Shown one piece after another: positions 9,073-17,560 of a DNA stretch of 32,319 bases; position 1 is the first letter of the stretch, and every line of letters starts with the position of its first letter. Below the pieces are notes generated by a model. The model searched no databases and was not told where the DNA came from. It saw only the letters and a list, made by a program, of their open reading frames with translations. Both the position numbers and the translations under genes were made by a program. Source of the DNA: Limisphaerales bacterium (GTDB lineage Bacteria > Verrucomicrobiota > Verrucomicrobiia > Limisphaerales > UBA11358); NCBI GenBank assembly GCA_025360325.1, contig JANYCI010000168.1:1-32319 (forward strand), in the 5' to 3' direction.

Positions 9073-10590
9073 TTATTTCAACACGGGCGGAGAATTTTCG
9101 GCGGTGACACGGACAAGCGGTTGGAAAATTTTTAACTGTCGGAAAAACCAGTTGAAATTTAAGACCAACGCCAGCGCAAACCAAATTGCGGCGAACAGCA
9201 GATGCAGGTTGCGGTTCTCCTCATCACGCAGTGAAAACAGGTTGAAAACATTGCCGAGTTGCAGGCCTTCGACGGAACTCCACGAGAGTTTGTTGATGAA
9301 AAAAAGAAAAATGCTCGGCACCACCGCCCACGCGGCGGCGAGCAGCACCGTGAGCAGCCCGGCGATTTTTGGCGGGCGGCGCGCCAGCCATTTGCGGTGG
9401 ATGAACAGCGCCGTGAGCGCGTAGGCGAACGCATATGCCGCGGTCGTGATGAACCAATTTTTTTGTTCGCCGCTGCCGCTGCTAGTTCTGGTGAAAAACA
9501 TCTGGGTCGCTTCAGACGCCAGATAAGTGAGCGCCAAAATTCCGCCGATCCACAACAAGCCGCCCGCCGCGCCGTTGTAAAACACGAAGGCGAAAATTCG
9601 TTTGATGGCCGACTGCGGAATGGTCCGCCGCACGCGCAGGCTCAACTGGTCTGCGTTGCTGACCGTGACTAGCAGCGCAAACATCATCACGAAAAAAGTG
9701 GGGTAACTCCACGCTATCATTCGTCCCGCGTCGCCGGTTTGCACCACCCAATTGAAGCTCAACAGCCCGCCGAGCAGCCAGATCACGGTTAGGTAGATGC
9801 GGACGGGCAGGGCGCGGTTCGCCGACGGCGGTGAAATCAAGGCGACGGCTAGCACAAAAAAAAGTCCCGTGATCGCCGCGCCGATGCTGACGGAGGTGAC
9901 GACGCCAATCCAAAAATCCCGGCCGGTCATCATCGCGCCCACGCCGGAGCGCATGAACATATACGAGCTGCCAATCAGTGAACCGATGATGCCGAAGCTC
10001 TGGAAAAATCCGTAGATGATGAATAGAAACTTGAACGGTTTGCTCATCGGCAGGCACGCGAGAAAAATGGCGATCATGTTCGCCACGCATACGGCCAGAA
10101 ACAAAAAGGCGAGGATGAAAAAAACCGTCGGCAAATCCACGCCGCGCAGCAAGTTCGTGAACGCCATGAACGGCATGCACGCGCTGAAGAATAGCAGCGC
10201 GATGTAGCTGCTGCATAAAAATTTTCCCAGGATGATACGAAACGGGGAGAGGGTGCTGACGTAGAGCAAGTCAGGATTATTTTCCTGACGTTCAGCGGCG
10301 ACGCGCACGCCCATGTAGAGCGGTATGAAAAAAACGCTCGCGCCCGCGAGGATCACCACGAAGGCCGAGAACATCGAGCCGCCGAGCTGTGTGTTTTCGC
10401 CAACCTCAAAACTTTGCCCGATCAGGAACGCGAGCGACGTGAGGAACAGCACGACGAGAAACAGCAGCAACATTCCCGTGACCGTCCAACTGCGAACGCC
10501 TTGGCGCAGTTCCTTGATGACGATGGGATTGAACTCCCACGCACGCCAGTTCACGAAGTGTGATTTTAGTTTTCCTATGGTCGCAGTCAT
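9073..10590 (-). CDS. ABC-2 type transporter permease
   Basis: 505 aa with many hydrophobic segments; N-terminal 'NPIVIKELRQGVRSWTVTGMLLL' and 'RQENNPDLLYVSTLSPFRIILGKFL' typical of ABC-2 permeases; next to an ABC ATPase gene. Confidence 0.9.
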   Translation of the reverse strand: MTATIGKLKSHFVNWRAWEFNPIVIKELRQGVRSWTVTGMLLLFLVVLFLTSLAFLIGQSFEVGENTQLGGSMFSAFVVILAGASVFFIPLYMGVRVAAERQENNPDLLYVSTLSPFRIILGKFLCSSYIALLFFSACMPFMAFTNLLRGVDLPTVFFILAFLFLAVCVANMIAIFLACLPMSKPFKFLFIIYGFFQSFGIIGSLIGSSYMFMRSGVGAMMTGRDFWIGVVTSVSIGAAITGLFFVLAVALISPPSANRALPVRIYLTVIWLLGGLLSFNWVVQTGDAGRMIAWSYPTFFVMMFALLVTVSNADQLSLRVRRTIPQSAIKRIFAFVFYNGAAGGLLWIGGILALTYLASEATQMFFTRTSSGSGEQKNWFITTAAYAFAYALTALFIHRKWLARRPPKIAGLLTVLLAAAWAVVPSIFLFFINKLSWSSVEGLQLGNVFNLFSLRDEENRNLHLLFAAIWFALALVLNFNWFFRQLKIFQPLVRVTAENSPPVLK

Positions 10591-10599
10591 AATAATACA

Positions 10600-10688
10600 A
10601 AGGCAGAAGGAAGAATGCAGAATGATGAAGCAAAAATACCTGCCGAGCGCAGTAACTGTTCTGCATTCTGCATTCTTCTTTCTGCCTT
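10600..10688. repeat. Intergenic inverted repeat, family D (AAGGCAGAAGGAAGAATGCAGAAT)
   Basis: Arms 10600-10623 and 10665-10688 are reverse complements at 23 of 24 positions. Right arm abuts the ABC ATPase stop codon (10688-10690). Confidence 0.93.
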
Positions 10689-11629
10689 CACTGCACTCCT
10701 CCTTTGGTGACGTTCATAAAAATGTCTTCCAGATTTTGTTTCGTTTGCCGGAACTCGATCACGCGGAATTTTTTGGCGACGAGCGAATCGAGGATGTCGC
10801 ACGCGGCCACATCGTCGCCCGCCAGTTCGAAATGGATTTCATTCGCCACGTCGCGTGCGTTCTGGACGTGCGGCGTCTGCAACAGTTCTTTGAGCAGTTG
10901 CGTGTTCTGGTGCAACTGGCTCGCCAGCAGTTTTACCGCGACCGTTCGGCGCGGCGTGCTTTTCTTCAGCACATCTTCAATCGTCCCGGTCTCCAAAATT
11001 TTTCCGCGCTCGATGATGACCACGCCGTTACAGATTTCCGTCAGCTCCGTGAGGATGTGCGAGCTGATGAGAATGGCTTTTTTGCGTTCCGCCAAGAGCA
11101 TGAGCAACTCGCGCAACTCGACGCGCGCACGCGGATCAAGTCCCGCCGCTGGTTCATCCAAAACCAAAACGTCAGGATCATAAACCAGCGCGCGACCGAG
11201 GCTCACGCGTTGTTTCATGCCTTTGGAAAGCGCTTTGAGATGTTTGTCGCGGATGCCGCCGACATTGGTGAATTCTTCAATGGCATCAACGGCCTGCGTG
11301 CGTTTTTTTCCGCGCAAACCGTAAGCGCGCGCAAAAAAATCCAGATACTCGTGCACCGTGATGTCGCCGTGGGCGGGCAACGTGTCGGGAACGTAACCGA
11401 CGGCGCGGCGCGCGAGTTCGGGTTCCTCGCAAACGGAAATGCCGTTGAGCAAAACATCGCCAGAACTCGGTTCTTCAATCGTGGAAATAATCCGCATCGT
11501 CGTGGTCTTGCCCGCGCCGTTAGGGCCGACGAAGCCGAAGACGTGGCCGGAATCGAACTCAAAAGAGATGTTGTCCACGGCGACGGTCTTGCCGAATTCC
11601 TTCCGCAGATTTTTGACTTGGACTTTCAT
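10688..11629 (-). CDS. ABC transporter ATP-binding protein
   Basis: 313 aa. Walker A GPNGAGKTTT, signature LSKGMKQRVSLGRAL, Walker B VLVLDEPAAGLD. Confidence 0.97.
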   Translation of the reverse strand: MKVQVKNLRKEFGKTVAVDNISFEFDSGHVFGFVGPNGAGKTTTMRIISTIEEPSSGDVLLNGISVCEEPELARRAVGYVPDTLPAHGDITVHEYLDFFARAYGLRGKKRTQAVDAIEEFTNVGGIRDKHLKALSKGMKQRVSLGRALVYDPDVLVLDEPAAGLDPRARVELRELLMLLAERKKAILISSHILTELTEICNGVVIIERGKILETGTIEDVLKKSTPRRTVAVKLLASQLHQNTQLLKELLQTPHVQNARDVANEIHFELAGDDVAACDILDSLVAKKFRVIEFRQTKQNLEDIFMNVTKGGVQ

Positions 11630-13884
11630 TTAGTTTCGCTTGCTTCCAAAATTCCAAACACCACCGCCGAACTTTTGGTGCGCTTCGGAACGGACGCTGT
11701 GCCGAGCGCGTTTTCAATGAACGGATTTCCTTCCAGCACGGCGATGTAACTGTTCGGAAAAATATTTTTTCCAATGCCGTCTTCAGGCAAATCTCCGTGC
11801 GACGCGAAGCCGATGGTTCGCAGCAAACCTTCCGGGCCGGATTTGCTGGCGACTTTCAGCGCGGACGCCAGCAGCCCGCCCTTTTGACCGGCGGCGATGT
11901 TGTGCGCTTCATACACATTCATTTTTTCATCCGCAAACCAGAGCGTTTTGATTGGTGCGCCGAGGCTGTTGACGATTTCCATTTTTCCATTTTCGTTCAA
12001 GACTTGGATGCGTTCACGGCGCGTCTCGGATTTACGGAGATGAAAGTGCGCCGGGACGCGCGAGGAAATCCAACCGCGCGTGAAGTGCTGCGACTGCGTC
12101 CAATCCACTTCGCGCGACGAACCGGAGCCGTAACCGGTGGTGACGAGCGGCGTGGCCTCAGTTGCGGATTCAAACGTCAGTCCGCCGCTCGGTGTGAGCG
12201 GGCAATAAAATCCCTCCGCGCCGATGGTCGCTGCGTGGTGCGCCGCCTGATCCAAAAAAGTCACGCCGGCGATGCGCGTGTCCGGCGTGATACCTTCGCG
12301 CAGTAAGCTGTAAGCGAAAACGATCAACGTGGTGACGATGGAAATCGCGGGGATCGTCCACAGCATCCACGTCCGGCGTTGGCGGCGGTTGAGCAGAAAA
12401 ATGTTCACCGGGCCGATGACGATGATGAACGCGAGCATGATGACAACGATGCCGCGCGTGGGAATTTTCAGGCTCTCCACCACGGGCAACACGGCGTTGG
12501 CCGCGCTGCTGTCGGATGGCAAACTTTGCCAGTATCGCGCCGTTTCGCGAACTACGTCGCGGATTTTTTGCGCGGAGGTCTGCGTCATTGCCGTGAAATG
12601 TTCGGCGGCAAAGACGTTGCCGAAACCAGCTTCCGCAATGCGCCCATCGGCAATCACCATTTTAGTCGTGGTCGTGTGCCACGCGGCGGGCAGCCTGTTG
12701 CCACCAGCGATGAAAATATTTCCACCTGCATAAAGATAATCCGCCAGCGCGCTGGTCACGCCAGACGGCAGCGTGTTCACATCGGCAGGACTCAAAACAA
12801 TCGCGTCGAACGGCGTGTAGGCCAGCCAGTTTTCGCTCCACTCGGCGGTGGGCGATTCAGCGCGCAGCGTGGCGATGACATCCGCCGCGCTGCCCGGCGC
12901 GTAACTGGCGGCGGACGCGTTATTGTCACTGCTGGCGCGGGCATCGGTCGCCCAGCGCGAGCCGTTGGTGCCGGAGGTTTCCACCGCGTCAACGGCGATG
13001 TTGTAAGGCGGCGCTTTGGCGAAATCTAGTTTCACCGTTTTCACCGGCTCGGTGGTGGCGGGAAAAGAAAATTCTGAAATCCAACCGCTGCCGTGCGAAG
13101 AGATTCTTCCGCTGCTCAACGGTATGGAAACCAAGTTGGTTCCCGAAATGCCGATCAGGATGACCGAGCCAGAAGTGGGCGCAGACATCGAGTTGTGTAG
13201 GGAAACGTGGTCAATGATTTCGGGGGTGGCGTAATCTAATTCCAGCCAGTTCGCGACGCCAGCACGCCGCGTATCGGGCATCCACGCGTTGGGCTGATAG
13301 CCGCTACCGCTCGCATCCGGCACGCCCGTGGCCATCGCCGCCGTGAACGCGCCGCCTTTGCCAGAATTGAAAGTTTTCCCCACCGCATCGAAGTCCAAAC
13401 TGCGGCTAACGAACACCGTCGGCGAGTGGTTGCCGCGTCCATAACTGTAACCGTCATTGCAATGATTGTTCGCGTTCGGCACGCGCACCTCGCCTTCGTG
13501 ATGGCCGTCCACTTCCACGCGCAAGTTGCCGTCGCCCTGCGCAGGCAGTGCGGGTTGCAACAGCGAAACAATTTCCCGCGCATCGGGCGGAAGCTTCACC
13601 GTGCGCGCGAGCCGGCTGATGCTGTTGCCGTTGTTGTAGGAATTATGCGGATACGTCAGCGTGACGCTGTGCGCCTTGGTGTGTGAACGGTTCTCCAACG
13701 CCACGCGCATCTCCGCGTAGCCGTGAAACGTATTTCCCGTGAACATCGCGTGCGGCTCCACGGAGATGTCGCCAAACTCTTCAGCGGCGTGGCCGACGGA
13801 AAGGAAGAAGGTAGAATGAAGAATGAAGAAAAATTTCAACACCCGACGCACCCGTTTTTTATTTCTACATTCTTCCTTCTTCAT
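11626..13884 (-). CDS. Secreted/TM protein with galactose-binding-like region and DUF4350/GATase1-like region
   Basis: 752 aa. Signal-peptide-like N-terminus; 'NWLELDYATPEIIDHVSLHNSMSAPTSGSVILIGI'; 'FDAIVLSPADVNTLPSGVTSALADYLYAGGNIFIAGG'; two TM segments around RGIVVIMLAFIIVIGPVNIFLLNRRQRR. 4-bp ATGA overlap with the ABC ATPase gene. Confidence 0.82.
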   Translation of the reverse strand: MKKEECRNKKRVRRVLKFFFILHSTFFLSVGHAAEEFGDISVEPHAMFTGNTFHGYAEMRVALENRSHTKAHSVTLTYPHNSYNNGNSISRLARTVKLPPDAREIVSLLQPALPAQGDGNLRVEVDGHHEGEVRVPNANNHCNDGYSYGRGNHSPTVFVSRSLDFDAVGKTFNSGKGGAFTAAMATGVPDASGSGYQPNAWMPDTRRAGVANWLELDYATPEIIDHVSLHNSMSAPTSGSVILIGISGTNLVSIPLSSGRISSHGSGWISEFSFPATTEPVKTVKLDFAKAPPYNIAVDAVETSGTNGSRWATDARASSDNNASAASYAPGSAADVIATLRAESPTAEWSENWLAYTPFDAIVLSPADVNTLPSGVTSALADYLYAGGNIFIAGGNRLPAAWHTTTTKMVIADGRIAEAGFGNVFAAEHFTAMTQTSAQKIRDVVRETARYWQSLPSDSSAANAVLPVVESLKIPTRGIVVIMLAFIIVIGPVNIFLLNRRQRRTWMLWTIPAISIVTTLIVFAYSLLREGITPDTRIAGVTFLDQAAHHAATIGAEGFYCPLTPSGGLTFESATEATPLVTTGYGSGSSREVDWTQSQHFTRGWISSRVPAHFHLRKSETRRERIQVLNENGKMEIVNSLGAPIKTLWFADEKMNVYEAHNIAAGQKGGLLASALKVASKSGPEGLLRTIGFASHGDLPEDGIGKNIFPNSYIAVLEGNPFIENALGTASVPKRTKSSAVVFGILEASETK

Positions 13885-13888
13885 TCTT
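13801..13888. repeat. Inverted repeat, family D, overlapping the 5' end of the CDS 11626-13884
   Basis: GAAGGTAGAATGAAGAA (13807-13823) and TTCTACATTCTTCCTTC (13863-13879) pair at 15 of 17 positions; flanking AAGAATGAAG words extend both arms. Confidence 0.85.
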
Positions 13889-14921
13889 AATTCCCCTTCA
13901 CTTGCACATCCTTCGGCAGATTCAAGCCCGTTTCGTCCAACTGGCCGACGAGTTCCGTCACGAGTTTCGCTGGCGTCATGCGGTCGAAGCGCGCTTGATA
14001 ATTCAAGATCAAACGATGATTCAACACCGGCTGCGCCACAATTTTCACATCCTCGAAGCCGACGCTCGGACGACCGCTCACGAGCGCATGACCGCGCGCC
14101 GCTTCTGCAATGGCAATGGCCGCGCGCGGTGAGGCGCCGTAGCTAACGTATTTATTTACCGGCTCGGTGGCTTCCGCATTGCCCGGATGCGTCGCCGAAA
14201 CCAGCCGCGCGATGTAACGCGCCACCGGCGTTGGTAGATAAATTTTCCCCATCGTCGCGAACAACATTTCCAACTGCGCGCGTTCCATCTGCCACGTTGG
14301 CGACGGCAGTTCGCCGCGACGTCGCTCGGAAATAATTTGCTCCAAAACTTCCGCATCCACGTTGTCAAACATCACGCGGAACAAAAAGCGATCCAGTTGC
14401 GCTTCTGGCAATGGATAAGTGCCTTCGAGTTCAATCGGGTTCTGGCTCGCCAAAACAAAAAATGGCTGGGGTAGGGGACGCGTCGTGCCGAGGAGCGTCA
14501 CGGAATTTTCCTGCATCGTTTCGAGCATCGCCGATTGCGTCTTGGGCGATGCGCGATTGATTTCGTCCGCGAGCAAAATGTTCGTGAACACCGGGCCGGG
14601 CTGGAACACCAATTCGCGTTTGCCCGAACCCGTCTCCTGCAAGATGTGCGAGCCGAGCACATCGCCCGGCATCAGGTCCGGCGTGAACTGGATGCGTTTG
14701 AAATCTAGCTTCATGATCTGGCCGATGGTGCGGACGAGCGCCGTCTTGCCGAGGCCGGGCAAGCCTTCGAGCAACACATGGCCACGCGACAAAACGCCAA
14801 TGAGGACAAGGCGATGAAGCTCCTTGCGTCCGAGCAAAATGCGGTCGAGTTGCTCCAACGTTTTCCGCACCAGCTCGGCGGCGGGCTGCAGTTCTTCCGG
14901 TTTCAAGATTTGGTCTGGCAT
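13887..14921 (-). CDS. MoxR family AAA+ ATPase
   Basis: 344 aa. GHVLLEGLPGLGKTALVRTIGQ, RIQFTPDLMPGDVLGS, VFTNILLADEINRASPKTQSAMLETMQE, ASQNPIELEGTYPLPEAQLDRFLFR. Confidence 0.97.
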   Translation of the reverse strand: MPDQILKPEELQPAAELVRKTLEQLDRILLGRKELHRLVLIGVLSRGHVLLEGLPGLGKTALVRTIGQIMKLDFKRIQFTPDLMPGDVLGSHILQETGSGKRELVFQPGPVFTNILLADEINRASPKTQSAMLETMQENSVTLLGTTRPLPQPFFVLASQNPIELEGTYPLPEAQLDRFLFRVMFDNVDAEVLEQIISERRRGELPSPTWQMERAQLEMLFATMGKIYLPTPVARYIARLVSATHPGNAEATEPVNKYVSYGASPRAAIAIAEAARGHALVSGRPSVGFEDVKIVAQPVLNHRLILNYQARFDRMTPAKLVTELVGQLDETGLNLPKDVQVKGN

Positions 14922-15015
14922 AAAAAATTCCCCATTAACATCCGATTAATTTGTGATCCGTGATTCGGGACAAGGACAACGCGCGCAATTTTTTTTACGC
15001 ATCACGCATAACGTT

Positions 15016-16449
15016 TCACTTCTCATCCCTTTTGAAAAACTTCTGCACCGCCTGCCGATGTTCCGGCAAAATCACTTGCGCGTGACCGGAACCGCCGCCC
15101 GCCGCCGCGTTATTCAGTGCGCCACTTTCCACAGACACATCGGCTTTCGCCAATTCCGGCGCGGCTTTGCTCACGCCCACCAATTGCGCGTCGGACAAAT
15201 GTGGCGACGGCGGCAGAACGTGTTCTTGAAATTTTATGTTTGCTTCCGACGTGTCGTTGTCCCAATCCATTGGCGCTTCCGGCCCGCCACCGCCCGGCCC
15301 GCCGCGACCGCGCTTCAGCACCCAAGAAAATAATATATCCGATTCACACTTCCCGCCGCCCTTGCACTGCGAGAGATACAGCGCCAATCCTTCGCAATTT
15401 GATTTTGATTTATTTCCCGCCGCCTGCATTTTCGCGAGCGTCGCCGCGTCAATCATCTTCAAATTTGCGAGATTGCTCATCGTGTTGCTCAACGCGCCTT
15501 TGTTCGCCGCCAATGCCTTCGCCAATTTTTCCATCTGCTCCTGATTCAATCCTTCCGCACCGCTCAAGTTCGCCAACAGTTCCGGCGGAATTTTTCCGTT
15601 CAGCACGCCTTCCTCGAGTTTGGCCGCATTCAACATCGCTGCGAGCGCTTGCGCCGCTTGCGCCGCCGTCGCGCCATCCATCCCGCTCTCCGCGCCATTT
15701 TTCTCCGCCGCCATCTCCATCGCTTTCGCCAACGTCTCGGCCTGCGTGAGCGACTCGGTTTTTTTTACCGCCTCTTCCGCCGCCGATTTTGCGGAATCAG
15801 AATTCGCCTGTTTGATATGATCCAAAGCTTCCCACGTTTTGTTCGGATCGTTCGCGGAAGAATCTTTTTCCAAAGCCGCGAGCTGCTTTTTCAAATCGTC
15901 CGCTTTGGTGTCCGGCACAATTTTTTCCTGCGCGAGCGTTTGCACCTCCGCCTTGAGCTGATCTACAATCTGGCTGATCGCCAAATGCGACTGGTTGCCC
16001 AGATGCGTCAACCGCTCTGGCAATAATAACGCCGTGGCTGCGAACGCCGCCGCGATGAACAACATCCCCAGCGCGCGTCCGCTGTGCCAATGCAATTCCG
16101 GCACGCTTGCTGGCGCGAGTTGCGCGAACCACGCGCTCGTCTCCGCCGTTTCATTCGCCATGACAATGCCGCCGCAGGAATTTATTTGATCGTAGCGCGC
16201 GCGAATTTTTGAAAACACCGGCAGTTCTTTTCGCGCAGCGAGGGCAGCGAAAATAATGGCCGGCAGCGCGAAGAAAATTCCCAGTGTAAGCCAGTAGGTT
16301 TGAGTGAAGCCAGCGACGCGCGCGGCGAGAACGATTGCGCCCCAGATGAAAAACCAGACCGTGAGCCATTGCACCGCACGACGCAACATGAGCAGCCGCG
16401 CAAGGCGCGCGGCGAACGTTTTCAAGGCATCGTGGTGGTTAATGCTCAT
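15016..16449 (-). CDS. Hypothetical membrane protein with alanine-rich coiled-coil region, first gene of the MoxR/vWA/ABC cluster
   Basis: ORF 15016-16461; ATG at 16449 preferred over TTG. Three hydrophobic N-terminal segments, long Ala/Lys/Glu-rich helical region, C-terminus ILPEHRQAVQKFFKRDEK. Confidence 0.8.
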   Translation of the reverse strand: MSINHHDALKTFAARLARLLMLRRAVQWLTVWFFIWGAIVLAARVAGFTQTYWLTLGIFFALPAIIFAALAARKELPVFSKIRARYDQINSCGGIVMANETAETSAWFAQLAPASVPELHWHSGRALGMLFIAAAFAATALLLPERLTHLGNQSHLAISQIVDQLKAEVQTLAQEKIVPDTKADDLKKQLAALEKDSSANDPNKTWEALDHIKQANSDSAKSAAEEAVKKTESLTQAETLAKAMEMAAEKNGAESGMDGATAAQAAQALAAMLNAAKLEEGVLNGKIPPELLANLSGAEGLNQEQMEKLAKALAANKGALSNTMSNLANLKMIDAATLAKMQAAGNKSKSNCEGLALYLSQCKGGGKCESDILFSWVLKRGRGGPGGGGPEAPMDWDNDTSEANIKFQEHVLPPSPHLSDAQLVGVSKAAPELAKADVSVESGALNNAAAGGGSGHAQVILPEHRQAVQKFFKRDEK

Positions 16450-16612
16450 GTCGCCTGGCAAATGAGACAGCGAATCTCCCGTTTCGTCACGAACTATTTT
16501 ATTTTTTTTGGAGATTATATGGTTTGCAAACTTTTACGGTAGCAGGTGATGGCTCAATTCCGTTTTCAGGATTGCTTCCACCGCACGCATCTCGTATCAC
16601 GCAGCACGTCGC

Positions 16613-17467
16613 ATGGGAATTGTTGATTTCATCCTGAACCTCGCCGGGCTACTACTGTGGCTCAACTGGCGTTCCATCCGTTTTGATCCGCTCACGAAGC
16701 GGCTCCCCGCCACGCTGATGGGCACCTTGCGTCCGGCGTCGCCCGCCAAATTCCGCCGCTGGCATCTACTGGTGTTTCTTGGCGGTCTGCTATTATTGCG
16801 CGCCGCCGTGTATCACTGGATCGCACCGTTATGGGTTTTCAAACTCGACTGTGGCGTGGTCGCGCCCCCCTTTCGTAGCGACTCCCTCGGTGGGATGCTG
16901 CTGTTTTCTTTTTTAAGTTTTGGCGTGACGTTGGGAATTTTTTACGTCGTGCTGCTGCTGCTCTCGTTACTGCAAGGCCCGGAGACCATCCATCGGCTTG
17001 TGAAAATTCCGCTGGGGCGCGTGGATCGTTGGAGCGCGCCGGTAAAAATCATCCTGCCATTTTTCATCGCTGCGTTTGCGTGGATCGTGCTTGGCGAGGT
17101 GTTGGGGCGGGCGCAAATTCTTCCGCCCGCACAGTCCATGACGCTGCGGGTCGAACAGTCGGTGGTCATCGCGCTGGGAGTTTATCTCGTCTGGAAATTT
17201 CCCATCGCGCTACTGCTGGTCCTGCATTTGCTGAACAGCTATCTTTATTTTGGCCAGCATCCGATCTGGAATTACATCAACACCGTCGCGCAAAAATTAT
17301 TAAGTCTGTTGCAAAAAATTCCGTTGCGGGCGGGACGGGTGGATTTTGCGCCGGTGGTGGGTCTCGTCATTATTTTCCTAGCCGCCCATTTTATTGAAAG
17401 TGGCATCAAGACCCGCTTTTTCAACATCCCCGGTCTGGTTGGCCTCTATCGAATGTTGCCGCTTTGA
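16613..17467 (+). CDS. YggT-family-like integral membrane protein with two tandem copies
   Basis: 284 aa. C-terminal 'NSYLYFGQHPIWNYINTVAQKLLSLLQKIPLRAGRVDFAPVVGLVIIFLAAHFIE' resembles YggT; a similar earlier segment has 'PETIHRLVKIPLGRVDRWSAPVKIILPFFIAAFAWIVL'. Confidence 0.7.
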   Translation: MGIVDFILNLAGLLLWLNWRSIRFDPLTKRLPATLMGTLRPASPAKFRRWHLLVFLGGLLLLRAAVYHWIAPLWVFKLDCGVVAPPFRSDSLGGMLLFSFLSFGVTLGIFYVVLLLLSLLQGPETIHRLVKIPLGRVDRWSAPVKIILPFFIAAFAWIVLGEVLGRAQILPPAQSMTLRVEQSVVIALGVYLVWKFPIALLLVLHLLNSYLYFGQHPIWNYINTVAQKLLSLLQKIPLRAGRVDFAPVVGLVIIFLAAHFIESGIKTRFFNIPGLVGLYRMLPL

Positions 17468-17490
17468 GGTGACTGAAGAATTGGTGGCTG

Positions 17491-17545
17491 AATGGGGGAG
17501 ATGTATTGGAGAAATCCATTTATCCAATAATCCCTTTCCCCCATT
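17491..17545. repeat. Inverted repeat in the convergent gap between the YggT-like and RR/HK genes, family E; candidate bidirectional terminator
   Basis: AATGGGGGA (17491-17499) with TCCCCCATT (17537-17545), and TATTGGA (17504-17510) with TCCAATA (17523-17529). Confidence 0.75.
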
Positions 17546-17560
17546 TCCGCGCTTGCGCGG

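Noticed and set aside
10614-10700. Plus-strand hydrophobic peptide 'VLHSAFFFLPSLHSSF' considered as a small membrane protein or toxin
   Set aside because: It is a translation of the family D repeat arm; similar peptides arise from each copy in several frames, so no independent coding evidence.
10325-11749. 474-aa plus-strand ORF antisense to the ABC ATPase and permease genes
   Set aside because: Composition (His/Arg/Asp/Phe-rich, no recognisable motif) is typical of antisense frames of GC-rich genes; the opposite strand carries clear Walker A/B and ABC signature motifs.
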